This document shows positions 1-10,434 of a stretch of DNA of 54,340 nucleotides, one piece after another (within the stretch, counting starts at the first letter, position 1; each line of letters starts with the position of its first letter). The stretch covers positions 1 through 54,340 of the forward strand of contig ML014237.1 of NCBI GenBank assembly GCA_003615045.1, written 5' to 3'. The DNA is from Caulochytrium protostelioides. Its lineage: Eukaryota > Chytridiomycota > Caulochytriomycetes > Caulochytriales > Caulochytriaceae. The notes beneath the pieces are model-generated. The model did no database searches, was not told where the DNA came from, and saw only the letters and a list, made by a program, of their open reading frames with translations. The position numbers and the translations under genes are program-made.

Positions 1-1008
1 GCCTTGATTCAAGTTCAAGAAGGAGTCGAGCACCCAGTCGCATACATGTCGCATGCCTTTAACAAGGCCGAACGCAACTACTGCACCACGGACAATGAGG
101 CAGCCGCCGTTGTCTATGCGGTTCGTAATTTCAAGTACTTACTCTCAGGTGCTCAGTGTGTCGTCGAAACTGATCACCAGCCTCTCGTTGCCCTGTTTGG
201 CAGCAAGGAGCTCTCTCGGCGACGCTGTCGATGGAGTCTGTTTCTTCAGGACTTCGACATCAGCTTCAAGTATCGTAAAGACTCAGAGAACCACACAGCA
301 GACATGCTTTCTCGCATGGTCACTGGAGACACCACCAGCCCCACCTTTGACCCTGAACCCAAGGTGCTCTCCATCACGTCCAAACCCAGTGATGATGAGA
401 CCTTTTGGGAGTACCTCAAGTCTCACCTGCTCGGAAGCCCTCTGCACAGTTTCCCTGCTCATGTGACCTCTCTGCTCAAAGCGGCCGCGCCTCGCTTCTA
501 TTTTGACGACAAGAAGGCCCTTCGACGTCGTCAAGGGCCTGGGCAAGGGCCGCGCGTCATTACTTCGCCCGCTGCCCGCGAAGTTTTGCTTCAGGATGCC
601 CACTCGGGGCCTGCTGGTGGTCATTTTGGACGCGACGCTACGCTCGACAAGATCCACCCTCACTACTACTGGCAGGGTCTATCGTCGGACGTAGCTGACT
701 TTGTTCGTAAGTGCGCTGTATGTCAACGTTTCGACAAGGCAACTCCCGAGATTGATCCCCCTCCTATCTTGACTGAGACTGAGTCGCCCTTTGTTCGCGT
801 TGGCCTCGACATGGTAGGACCGCTGCCTGTCACGGTTCGCGGCAATGAGTACATCCTCGTGGCTACAGACTACCGCACCAAATGGGTAGAGGCCCAGGCC
901 ATCAGTAATCCGACTGCTCAAGCGAACGCGAAGCTTCTTAACGAGGACATCTTCTCTCGTCACGGACTGCCAATCAAAATCATCACCGACAATGGTGACA
1001 TGCTTTGA
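1..1008 (+). mobile_element. Ty3/gypsy-type LTR retrotransposon fossil: RNase H and integrase part of pol
   Basis: The frame enters from the left edge. It reads as the RT-associated RNase H domain (VAYMSHAFNKAERNY, TDHQPLVAL, then HTADMLSR), the integrase HHCC zinc-binding region (HSGPAGGHFGRD, CAVCQRF) and the first part of the integrase core (VGLDMVGPLPVT, TDYRTKWVEAQ, IITDNG). This domain order is that of Ty3/gypsy (Metaviridae) pol. The integrase core is not complete before other sequence begins, and no LTR is recognisable in the window. The element is a broken fragment; its age cannot be judged without other copies. Confidence 0.9.
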
Positions 1009-1133
1009 ACCCGACCAGATACGACCGAAACCGAGAACCCGAGACCGACAGAAAGCACGACTGGTAAGCCGAGTGTTGAATTAACATTGGAGGAGATGCT
1101 CTAAGACCCTCCGGAAGGAAGAGACTTTGCACC

Positions 1134-1948
1134 ATGGAAACCAAAATTCCCACTACCTCAGACATTGACCCGCAGCACGTGCTCCGCCTGGAGGAGCACA
1201 CCCGTGCCCAGGACGCCCACATTGCCAGACTCCAACAGGAGATGGAACTCATGCGTCTCTCTATTGTGGAACCTACCTCTCAGCCCCCCTCCACACAAAC
1301 GATCATTTCGGCCCTCCCGTTCCGAAACTGAACCCCCCTCCCAAGTTTGACGGGGCCCGCGACGGTGCCTCCGTCAAACGCTGGCTCTTTGCCATGGGTT
1401 ACTTCATGAGCCTATCCAACCTTCCAGCCCAGCAATGGGCCTCTTACGCCGGTACTTACCTCACCGGCACCGCCGCTGACTGGTTCCGCAACACGGTGTG
1501 GACGGAGAACACGTCGGACGGCATTGCAAAGCTCACCTGGGACGACTTCAAGGCCATGTTCCTCCGCCGCTTCGTGCCGCCCCTCGCCGAAGCTCAGTCG
1601 AAGGACCAACTTATGCGGCTGAAACAGACGACGTCGGTCGCCAAATACATTGAGGCCTTCGACTTGATTCGCCAAAACATCACCGACTTCAACGAGCCGG
1701 CCATCCTTCAGTCCTTCCTTTTCGGCCTAAAGCCTGCGCTTGCCAGCCATGTCCGTGTCGGCAAGCCGAAGACGCTGACCGAAGCTCAGGAGTTCGCTGT
1801 CCCGGTGGACAAAGCTCTGTTCTCCCACGCTTCCCTCCTCAGTCCGGCCCCCCGCATCCTTTCCAGCCCCCTGGAGTGGCCCACGGTCAGGGACCCCCTA
1901 GCTTCTCTGTCCCTTGATCATCGTCCCGTCAACAGCTACGAGAAGTAA
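1134..1948 (+). mobile_element. Ty3/gypsy-type gag-like fragment
   Basis: The region opens with a coiled-coil-like N-terminal stretch (HVLRLEEHTRAQDAHIARLQ). It continues into a retrotransposon gag domain with the usual hallmarks (YLTGTAADWFRNTVW, WDDFKAMFLRRFVPP, YIEAFDLIRQNI, FLFGLKPALASHV). It lies directly after the integrase fragment rather than before a pol gene, so it belongs to a different copy or a rearranged one. It is broken. No CCHC knuckle is clear at its 3' end. Confidence 0.8.
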
Positions 1949-2324
1949 TAAACAACCCAGATGACGGCACATGCTACCCCTCCTTTCGACGAGCATTCCA
2001 GTAAGCAGTTCATCAGCACTGACAAAGAAAGTAATTGGCTACACTACACGCCTTTAGAAGTGGCTTGCTACACTATAGAGACTTTGGGTCCTCATAGAGA
2101 GCGCTCGGCTTCCACAACCTCAAATCGTAACTCCGACTGGCAACGTCGGAGTTTGGTGTCTATGTAGGTTGCCCCTCGAGGGGATTTCTTCCCACTCTTC
2201 AATCGATCCTAACTCCCTTTCTCTCGTATTTTTTTAATGAAACACGTGCATATGGCATATGCATGTAGACAATTTATATATACCTGCTCACTAGCTCCTC
2301 CTCGTGACCATAGCATACCGTCTT

Positions 2325-2640
2325 GTTTTCAATAAGGTTCTGGCAGATTTCCGTGGAGCGCAAGGGCTACACAACCTCCTCTACATACTTTGGCCACTAC
2401 CGCCTCTCGATGATGCCGTTTGGGTTGACCAACGCACCCTGCACGTTTGAACACACCATGCACGAGAAATCTGATGTTCTCGTCAAAAATGAATGCTGAA
2501 TCCTTGTGGATCACCTTATATTCCCAAAGACTTTTTAAGAGTACGTGATGAAACATTTATTCAGAGCTCCTCGGGCCGCTTACATCCGTTTTAATCCCGA
2601 GAAGTGTGAGCTTGCGTAGAAAGGGTCATGCAGCTCGGTT
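2325..2640 (+). mobile_element. Ty3/gypsy-type reverse transcriptase remnant
   Basis: A short stretch preserves the RT fingers/palm signature (YFGHYRLSMMPFGLTNAPCTF), which is diagnostic of Ty3/gypsy RT. The flanks are AT-rich and without coding capacity. It is a small, heavily decayed fragment, and nothing shows that it once belonged to the neighbouring gag or integrase pieces. Confidence 0.65.
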
Positions 2641-3309
2641 GCAAGCTTATTTAGGCAAGCACTGGCACAGACAAGCAAAGGCTCGCCGAATCCCACCCAG
2701 TGTTCTGTTTTGGTTGTTTGCCTGCAAAAGGATGTAGCGCTCGGCTTAAAAGAAAGTTATATGACGCCACCTGAACCTAGACCCCACCACACAAGCAACC
2801 AGAAGTGAGCCGCCTAGCAACAGGCAGCGAGCCTGTACTCTAACACAACCGTTCTCAAGGGATTAGGCGATTGGTTTGCGGAGTCACCGTCTACGTCATA
2901 GCATTGTAGCGTCAGTTGAAAGTCACGGTTTATTGCGATGAAAAGATAACTAAAAACGTCACGGCTGGTGGAGACCTATAAGGGAGAGAGACCCAATAGG
3001 CAAGATCCCATTTATAGAAAGTAAATTTTATGCCGATGTTGGGAGGAGTGATTATATGAGTGGATGGATGGAAAGATATGTGTGTTGTGTTGTGATGTAT
3101 TGTGATGTTGAGTAATCCTTTATTGTACCAATTCTACTTTCATTAGTTGGGCGAAAGGGGCTTTTTCGCAAAATTTTCGATTTTTTTTTCGTAAAAGGCA
3201 CGAGTTTTTTTTCGATATCTCATCTGAGATATGACATCGCCCTTTACAAGAATAACTCGACTTACCCATCATGCGAGACATCGGTATCCGCTTGACTTAC
3301 GGAAATTAG
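2641..3309. other. AT-rich stretch without a gene
   Basis: No coding signal is visible. The stretch is clearly more AT-rich than the rest of the window and holds T-runs near 3181-3212 and a small hairpin at 3215-3232 (arms ATATCTCA/TGAGATAT). It lies between two retroelement remnants and is probably decayed mobile-element sequence. Confidence 0.5.
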
Positions 3310-3612
3310 ATGTCCGATGAGCAAGCTAGGCGTCTTAACTTTCATATCTACTACAGGGATCCTATGGATATTTTTAATAAATATTTTCAACCACTGCCTA
3401 TCAGGCGCATTCCGTGCTGGTCACTCGATCTGGTATGCCCCCTACACGTGACTCCAGACAGCTGTCGATGGATCGTGACGGGCATTGATAACGTTTCCAA
3501 GTGGCCCATGCACGCGGCACGAAGACAGCTAAATCACAATAAACAGCCGTTTTGTAAAAGAAGAACGTCACGCGCATCAATTGTCCTGTCGCAATTCTCT
3601 CACCGGCCATGA
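3310..3612 (+). mobile_element. Retroelement integrase-core remnant
   Basis: The frame contains WSLDLVCPLHVTPDSCRWIV followed by TGIDNVSKWPMHAA. This matches the start of a Ty3/gypsy integrase core, in which an acidic residue precedes a GPLP-like turn and an ID..SKWP motif follows. It is a short broken piece and differs clearly from the integrase at 1-1008, so it stems from another element lineage. Confidence 0.6.
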
Positions 3613-4020
3613 TACTAACCTATTCCGCCAAGCGTCCCGGGGCGATGAGGCTCCCGGAGGGGTGACCACGATGGGCCAACTATTACACTGAAAAGATGTC
3701 CATTGTGTCCCAAACGTGTCCAATGAAAGACGGGGGACCCGTATTGTCGTAATATAGAAAAAAAGAATCGGGCTTCAGAGCGGTTAATTATAGACGACAT
3801 GACTTTGCTATGTGCAAAGATGGAAATAACCCACTTAGCTCTTCATTTGAGGTCGCTCGGTTTATCGGTCTATCGAGAGACTCGTCTCTCGATAGACCAT
3901 CCGAGGGAGTGCCATGCGCTGCTTACCTCTGGCGTTGATGTTGGTTGGTCATTTGTATGAGAGGCCAGGTTGCGTCTCGAGGTTGCGCTGCGTCTCAGTC
4001 AGTACCGATAGGTCTTGTCG
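3613..4020. other. No gene seen; holds a strong hairpin
   Basis: There is no convincing reading frame. The only clear structure is the palindrome at 3856-3905, listed separately. The right end grades into the dynein heavy-chain fragment. Confidence 0.4.
3856..3905. repeat. Near-perfect hairpin or cruciform sequence
   Basis: Bases 3867-3881 (GGTCTATCGAGAGAC) are perfectly complementary to 3884-3898, leaving a 2-base centre. Outside this, CTCGG at 3856-3860 can pair with CCGAG at 3901-3905, with a small bulge. No copy was noticed elsewhere in the window. It could be the core of a small palindromic element or an extruding cruciform. A terminator role is not supported, because no gene ends here. 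Confidence 0.7.
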
Positions 4021-4330
4021 ACCGAGCTTACTAAGCCCGAGGAACAGCGCATCGACCTGCTCGGCGACTGCCTGCTGGCGGCCGGGTCCCTGAGCTGGGC
4101 GTGAGAGGCGGTAACGCGGGCGCCTGCAACGCGGGTGCCTTCAACGAGGAGTCCCGCTGCGAGCTCATGTACGGCACGTGGCACTTCAATGTGCTGAATC
4201 CCCGTGACCGTGCATTTCCAGGTGGAGGCGCGGCTCGTGACCGATTGCGAGATCTCTGAGTGGACTGTCGAGGGCCCTCCCGCTGACGAGCTTTCGACCC
4301 GAAACGGCATTCTGTCGACACTGTTTGCTC
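4021..4330 (+). pseudogene. Dynein heavy-chain gene fragment (decayed)
   Basis: Short in-order segments match a conserved block of dynein heavy chains between the stalk and AAA5: EEQRIDLLGDCLLAAGSLSW, then GAFNEESRCELMYGTWHFNV, then EISEWTVEGPPADELSTRNG. Dyneins usually read close to LxGDxLLAAAFLSYxGxF, followed by IxxWxxEGLPxDELSxxNGI. The three segments lie in frames 1, 3 and 1, so at least two frame breaks separate them and an in-frame TGA follows the first. The fragment covers only about 100 residues of a ~4000-residue family, with no flanking dynein sequence. It abuts a Fanzor fragment, which suggests that element activity carried or cut it. Axonemal versus cytoplasmic class cannot be told. 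Confidence 0.65.
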
Positions 4331-4399
4331 TGGTTTGTAATATGTGGAGTTAAAGATGGGATATCTTACGAGCGCACGTGTTCATTTATAGGCTCTCCC

Positions 4400-4770
4400 T
4401 ACCTAACGCGAACACTATCGGTGGTGCCCCCAGGGGCCCCCACCGAGGCAGTAGCGCATTCGGTTCAGTGTTGGATGAGCTTACCGACCTTTGGCTGCAA
4501 TGGGGCTTGCCCGGGAGCTTGTTCCAGATTGCGACACAACGCCTCTGGTCTGACGGGTAAGGCCAGACAGCGTCGGGTGTTCAACACGGCATTGAGATCG
4601 TGGTTCACAAACTTGCCGTAGGTAGCTTCATACTAAAGCAAACCTCGAACCACGGTCCCCTGGCGCCGGCGTTGACCAGGTTTCAGGACCTCATTCGTCT
4701 GGGCGTACACCCGGGTCTTGCAGACTGGTTGACGGCCGTCGGCGCCGTCGGGTGGGCGCCTGCCCGGGAA
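4400..4770 (-). mobile_element. Fanzor (TnpB-like) fragment A: C-terminal part and 3' tail
   Basis: Read on the minus strand, the segment gives VYAQTNEVLKPGQRRRQGTV, then GKFVNHDLNAVLNTRRC, and a tail ending KVGKLIQH before a stop near 4465. NHDLNAVLN corresponds to the last RuvC motif (NRDxNAAxNI) of Fanzor/TnpB nucleases. After the stop comes the GC-rich hairpin at 4419-4445 shared with other copies. Only the C-terminal ~90 residues are present, and the catalytic block is altered. The fragment lies head to head with fragment B. Confidence 0.75.
4419..4445 (-). other. 3' hairpin of Fanzor fragment A (candidate guide-RNA scaffold or element end)
   Basis: CGGTGG at 4419-4424 pairs with CCACCG at 4440-4445, and GCCCC at 4426-4430 pairs with GGGGC at 4433-4437, giving a stable two-step hairpin about 20 bases beyond the stop codon. 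Related hairpins follow fragments B, C, D and F, and a weaker one follows G. In TnpB and Fanzor loci the omega/fRNA scaffold and the element end occupy this position. An RNA role here is inferred. Confidence 0.5.
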
Positions 4771-4779
4771 TCGTGAGAG

Positions 4780-5765
4780 AACTGCTCGGCTGCGATGTAT
4801 ACTGCTCAAAGCCGAGTTCACTCACACCATCGACAGCGATGGCATCAGCGCGCGCGTGTCCACTCCCGGTGCCAGAAGTTGTCCCACGCCGTGCCGACCC
4901 CCAAAACAAAGGACCCCTTGGCGTACAACCTCGATATGTACTGCATCCTGGGGAACGACTCGGGCTGGACCGAAATTTTCTTCATGGCCAGGTCGCCAGC
5001 TGGAAACTGAGCTGAAAGTAGTACTATGACGAAATCGGCATCAAAGCAGCCCAAAAGCAGTCAGAGACGTGGTAGCACCATTTGAGAGAGCCGCTGCAGC
5101 AGCTGGCGGCGGTGAGCGCCAAAGGCACAGCGCTCTCCGCGCACCATCGCTACCTGGAGGTGTAGCTCGTCACGTCAAGCCGCTGCGGGCTGAGTACATG
5201 AAGCCGCGCTGGGCGTGAGCCAGCTCCTGCGGCTATACAGCGGCAAGCAACGCATGTTTGCCGAGTATCTCAACCGTGTCGCCGACGGGGCGGTCATGGC
5301 GGGCAAGCCCGTGGTGGTTGCTTATGCCGCAGCCAAGGTGGCTCCCCGGAGACAAGGGCGAGATCACTGTTCTAACAGCTCGGTAGTACCGGGCGTGCGT
5401 CCGGCGTTTCCGTACCATCCTGGTCGACGAGTTCCAGACGACCTAGGTGCATGCCGAGCACGACTCCAGTTCTTGACTAAGGTGCAAATCCAGGACACGA
5501 TGGCCGTGCCGATCTCTCGCGCATCCACGGCGGGCCCCTACCCGACCGAGCGGACGGCAGTCGGGTCCGCACGACGCGTATGCCCAGACGATTGTGTTCG
5601 TAAAACGGGGGCAACGCCAGCGCATGGCCATGCGGGTGAGATCTGCGGAGCTGTGCCGCATCCCCGGGCAAGCCCCAATGCAGCTCCTGATCGGCAAGCT
5701 CATCCGGCGATCAACCTATAACGCCTCCGTGAGACTCATGGGGGCATCAAGGAGGGTATGGCGTT
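4780..5765 (+). mobile_element. Fanzor (TnpB-like) fragment B: central to C-terminal part, decayed
   Basis: On the plus strand the order of Fanzor landmarks is kept. A TIDSDGISARV stretch lies near 4822-4855. The first RuvC block, YCILGNDSGWTEIFF, is near 4936-4980. A helical linker GIKAAQKQSETW follows, then RLYSGKQRMFAEYLNRVADG near 5230-5285, LVDEFQTT near 5419-5442, and a C-terminal tail ALCRIPGQAPMQL near 5650-5690. The NRDLNA block is missing, apparently deleted between about 5600 and 5640. Several stops and at least one frame change make it inactive. A tail like that of the other copies (CCTCCGTGAG through GGAGGG, 5724-5757) follows. Alignment with fragment G supports the call throughout. 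Confidence 0.75.
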
Positions 5766-5779
5766 CATGATATGCATGC

Positions 5780-6390
5780 TTTTTTAATGTTGCCACGGCC
5801 ACGGCGAGGTCTTCGAAATGCGAAGGGTTTTGTAAGCCTGTCGCCTTCATTCAAAACAGTGGGCCCGCGGGGCCCGCGCGCGCCCCTAAATCTTTTCTCC
5901 TCTCGCCGGCCCCTGCATCCCAAACGGTGTATCGGCACCGGACGTTTTGCCGTTACGTCGTTGGCTCGATCGGGGACACTGGGCATGCGACATCGAAGGG
6001 TGTCGATTGGGTCGCTTATTCCATGGTGGATGATTTGGCACAGAACCGTAGGGTGAAGATCGTTGACGGCCTCGATTCATCTCACCTGCAGCGCCGAACC
6101 CAACTCGCATGGTTTTCCAAAGTGACAGCAGCGGCAGTCACTCGTCAAGGTTGCGCCTACACACCGGCTGAGGCCGATATGCCAATCAACGCTGGCGCAT
6201 ATTTTACCTAAAGGGGTGATCGTCAAACCCGAGTTCGTGCGGAAGAGCCACATACAGCCCCCGCGTCTGTATCTGTTCCCGCTCTGGTGTATCGCGAGTG
6301 GTATGGCATCGGAATGAATGTTCGATCTGATCTGGCCGTGATGGCCTTGACGGCGCCCCTCAATCGGCAGCATACCACGCTCAATGTCGA
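5780..6390. other. No gene seen
   Basis: Short frames on both strands look like chance openings and no family was recognised. The right end forms the upstream region of the surface-protein gene at 6601. Confidence 0.4.
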
Positions 6391-6391
6391 C

Positions 6392-6399
6392 TATAAAAG
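6392..6399 (+). promoter_or_regulatory. TATA box upstream of the GPI-protein gene
   Basis: TATAAAAG, a consensus TATA element, lies 202 bases before the ATG at 6601. A second weaker AT stretch (TTTATAC, near 6587) is too close to the start to serve. The role is inferred from sequence and position. Confidence 0.5.
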
Positions 6400-6600
6400 A
6401 CAGGATGGCGCTGTCACATGCATCTTCATGGCGCCAGAATTATACACGTGACACTATATCCTGTCCCATCAAACACCACTATTCAGCCTCGTGTGCTTCC
6501 GTGACAACCACCTTCTCTGGCGGAGCCACGACACCGCCAAGTACCTGCCTCCACGCCTTTTCTTTTCCATGACTAGCTCTGAACCATTTATACTGCGATC

Positions 6601-7338
6601 ATGATGTTGGGCATTAAGTCCACCTTGCTGGCCTTTGCCGGGGGCGCTCTGATGCTCGGCACCAGAGGTGCTCATGCGGATTTCCCGGAGCCATCTCAGC
6701 ACCTATTTGTAAAGGTCTTTAATGGAACAGCTCGAAATCCCGGGTGCACGACGCCCAACACGCAACCGTACTATTTGTCGATGTCCTTGTACGTACCTGA
6801 AGCCACGCCGCTGGAGCTATGGAATCTTATCGGCGAGCCCACTATGATGGGATGGACCGGGCTGAACGTGGAATACGATATGCATGACAGGCTGCGGACG
6901 GTGTTTACGTCGCCAGGCTCCGAGGTTCAGCAGTATACTTCGGCCAGAACGCTCCTCTCGGCGGACACGTCGGCGTCCGGCACGACGCTGGACGTTTGGG
7001 GAGTCCCGGGCAATTGGGCTTACTATACGACATCGTCCACGCAGGCCTCTCTGCTGAACTCGCTGTCTCTGCTTCAGGTGTCGGTTGCCTCTTGCAGCCC
7101 GTCTTTGCTCACCAACACGGAAGAGCGGATTACCAATGACCCCGAATACCGACAGCAGGAAGCTATCGATGCATGGACGATTTCCCGAGTTGACTACAAC
7201 GTTTCGTTGTGTTTGGTACCTAATAATTACGCCCTGGCGATGCAGCTGACGACGAGTCTCAGGAAGGCTGTGTCGGACGGCGTGATCAATCTTCATCCGG
7301 ATGCCAGGTTCACGTGCCAAGAGGCGCTGGAGGCTGGG

Positions 7339-7429
<91 letters not shown>

Positions 7430-7659
7430 CCGACGAGCCAACAACGACCACGACTACGACCAATGCGCCACCGCCGCCGCCGCCGACAACGACGACGACG
7501 GCGGCGGCGGGGGTGGCCACCACGACCAGCGAGATGCTGCCGACGGGCATTCGTTCTCCGTCGCACGGCTTTGCCCGGTTCAATGCTCACTCGGCTCTCG
7601 ATGCCTCAGTCACGTGGGCGCTGGGCGCTGCGGGTGTGCTTGCTGCCCTCTTCCTGTAA
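6601..7659 (+). CDS. GPI-anchored surface protein with poly-Thr stalk
   Basis: The 352-residue product starts at tandem ATGs. It has a signal peptide of about 26 residues (LLAFAGGALMLGTRGAHA) and a globular N-terminal domain of about 220 residues with several cysteines. A Thr-rich stalk follows, largely encoded by an ACG repeat, then a Pro run and a short linker. The C-terminus (VTWALGAAGVLAALFL) is hydrophobic without basic residues after it, which is typical of a GPI-attachment signal. The product should be secreted and anchored on the outer cell surface, with the Thr stalk probably O-glycosylated. I recognise no family for the head domain, so function (adhesin, wall protein) is open. A decayed paralogue lies at 9332-10434. 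Confidence 0.8.
7340..7432 (+). repeat. (ACG)n trinucleotide repeat encoding the Thr stalk
   Basis: About 30 ACG units with one ACA interruption run through the stalk of the surface protein. Such a repeat is prone to change in length, which would vary stalk length without shifting the frame. Confidence 0.9.
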
Positions 7660-9330
7660 AAGGCATATTGCGAATGTGACAGGTTGCGAGCTGCGGACAA
7701 GTGCTCGCAAAGCATGAATCTGCGTTATATTTGCTAATGCTAATGATCATGCCTTTACACTTTACGCATGGTCATGATAACTCTATCGCAGTCTTCATGG
7801 ATGTGGTGCCTCCTTCGGAACGATGCATCTCAGTGGTAATGCTTGAGTCAAGGTCATAAGAAACATGAACAGAGAGGGATCAACTGCTACTGAGGAGCGT
7901 TGCAAGCGCATGGTGATTTTCATTCAGCATGACTGTCGACATGACAGACATGTCAGCGCAGGGTTGTAGGCTGGGGCCATTCGCCGCCAATTATCCGGAA
8001 CCAGCCACTAGATGTCGCTTGCGCCAGCGTGTTGGTTTGGCCGATGCTGTTTCATCCGAGAGTCTAAATAATCCTACCATTCCCATACGCTTCCTTGGGT
8101 GTGCCCCGTGGTCCCTCATGGAGGCATCGAGTCGATTGTTGACATGGGACCATGTCTGACATGCGGAGGCGTGGACGACGACGAATCATGGAAGCTCCGC
8201 CGTTTATCGCTGCCGCCTCCGCGCGGCGTTCGCAACAGCATGGCGGCACTCGAATCTGTCTCACCTGTTATGATCCGCGTTGGGGGAGGGGGTGTCGGTA
8301 TCTAAGTGAAATGCACTTTCACCGACCACGGCAGCCTCCGCCGGGGGCCATGCTGCTGCGATACCGTGACCGCTTCCGCTGGAGGCGATGCCGCGTTGTC
8401 TAGGGGCTGGAAGCGGCAGGGGTGCTCATGCGCCATGATGTCACCCCAATATCGGCCTTTTCTAGACCAAGCGGGCTTAGCATGGGCTCTGTTTTGCCTT
8501 TGAAAGGAGTATGGCGACGTAATGTGTCGCCTGGTTTGCGTCCCGAGCGGAGTTGGGTGGCACCATTTATTCGATGGGTATCGGGACACCAGGGACGCAT
8601 GGGGTCGCGGGGGATGTCGACTCGGCCGCGTGTCCGACGGGTCATGGAGGGATTTTGCGCCGATCCGTGATCCGTGCGTCACCATGCCGACCCCGGCCGG
8701 ACGCGATGCATCGCTTGTTCTGGGCCGCCGTCCGGACCGAGTGGCCAGCCAGGGTGACGGCGGCCGTCGCGAGTGTCACGAGTGCGTCTGTCTACCGACC
8801 GATGCCGACAAGCCCGGGCGTCGCAGACACGGCATTGCACCCTGACATACCGGGCAACAACAATGTGTGCTCAGAGGCCGACGGCCCATCGGACCCGGGA
8901 CCCGGGACCCGCGTCCCGCGAACCCTGCGTCACCCGAGGGTAAGATGAGGCACCTCATACTTCAAAGCCCGCGAGAACGGATCCAATCAGCATTCAACGC
9001 CAGCGTTCGTGCTTGTTTTCTGTTTGGTGAGTGTTGTCGTCTAGTGGTACCGTCTTGGACTGGGTCTCAACTTCAGTCTGATCTCGTCGCCATGGCCGCC
9101 ATGGCGCCAGTCAGTCGGCAGTAGGCGTCGTGGTGCTGTAGCTTGGGCTTCATAATGTCGGATCGGCGCAGATCACACCAAGCCTAATCTCACCAGGCAC
9201 TGTACCGCTTCGATTCCGCGACACCCGCTTCTTCTCGCTCTCACTCCATCTCCCATCGATCTGATCGGCACCCACCGACCTCTGAGTGCCTTCTTTTCCA
9301 CATCCACATTCAGGCGATCTGCCACACGAT
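7660..9330. other. Intergenic region between the two surface-protein copies; no gene seen
   Basis: No supported coding region is visible. The first ~250 bases resemble the sequence after the paralogue (GATCATGCC near 7747 and 10477; AACATGAACAGAGAGGG near 7863 and 10574), so the tandem duplication included the 3' flank. Open frames at 8300-8950 are Arg/Pro-rich and were not called. Confidence 0.5.
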
Positions 9331-9331
9331 C

Positions 9332-10434
9332 TTTAGGCCAGGCACCAAGTCCTCGCTGCTGGCCCTGGCCGGCAGCGCGTCCATGCTACGCATTACGGGT
9401 GTCCAAGCATCGTCGGATTATCCCTGGCCGCGGATGTTTCCAGGCGTCTTCGATGGATCGTTACCGAACCCCCGCTGCCAGAGCTCTGACACGGATCCGC
9501 ACTTACTAACATACCAGGTCGTTGTGCCTCGCGAGAAGCCGATGGACGTCTGGGCAAAGATTGGCGACCCGTACGACCTGACATGAACCCCTCTGCAAGC
9601 CGTTTCCTCAGTTGGAGAGGACGTACGATCGGTCGTGCTGAGGGGAGTATCCGACATGCAAATTATGGAAACTAGACAGAGCAGTCTCTCCCGGGACACG
9701 TCTCAGTCCGGCACAGCGTTAAAGTACGGCGTCCCAGACAACTTTGGTTATTATGTTACCTCGTCATTCTCACCTGACATTAGAAACTCTCTGGAGCTGC
9801 TGCCAGTTTCGGTGGGCGCATGCAGCCCGTCTCTTCTGACCAACACAGAGGAGCGTTATGCGCAGGATAGCGGCTATATTCAGGACGATGCCCCTAATGC
9901 GTGGACAATTACACAGGTTGATTTCATCGTCGCGTCCTGCCTATCACCGTCGACAGTCGAGTCGGGCGTCGACATGATCGATCAGTTCGCGGAGGCCATT
10001 GTATCAGGTGTCATGAATTTGTTCCCCGACGTCTATTACACGTGCCAAAACGCGCTCCAAGCGGAGACGCCGCCTACGAGCCATCGACTGATGTACCGTC
10101 GACCGACGAGCCGTCGACCGACGCGCCGTCAACTGATGTGCCGACGACCGACGAACCGACGACCGACGAACCGACGACCGACGAGCCGTCGACTGATGTG
10201 CCGTCAACCGACGTGCCTGTGACTGATGAGCCGACGACCGATGAGTCGACCACAGCGCCGACAACGACGACGACGGCGGCGGCGGAGGTGGCCACCACGA
10301 CCAGCGAGATGCTGCCGACGGGCATTCGTTCTCCGTCGCACAGCTTTGCCCGGTTCAATGCTCACTCGGCTCTCGATTTCTCGGTCACGTGGGCGCTTGG
10401 CGCCGCGGGTGTACTCGCCGCTCTCTACCTGTAG
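9332..10434 (+). pseudogene. Decayed tandem paralogue of the GPI-anchored surface protein
   Basis: Frame 2 from about 9332 aligns with the neighbour from its signal peptide (TKSSLLALAGSASML) through VSVGACSPSLLTNTEERY and AWTITQVDF. The start ATG of the neighbour is replaced (ATCTTT). An in-frame TGA lies at 9584-9586. The frame changes near 10070, after which frame 1 carries a stalk of (S/T)TD(E/V)P units and the GPI tail VTWALGAAGVLAALYL. Three independent lesions point to a pseudogene, though a spliced gene with a distant first exon is not excluded. The last ~165 bases are almost identical to the neighbour while the head domain is much more diverged. Confidence 0.7.
10083..10256 (+). repeat. 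Minisatellite encoding (S/T)TD(E/V/A)P units
   Basis: Imperfect 12-base units (GAGCCGTCGACC, GTGCCGACGACC and variants) form the stalk of the paralogue. It replaces the (ACG)n stalk of the other copy at the same protein position. Confidence 0.8.

Noticed and set aside
9025-9090. Possible tRNA (TCTAGTGGTA, box-A-like)
   Set aside because: No T arm or acceptor pairing downstream.
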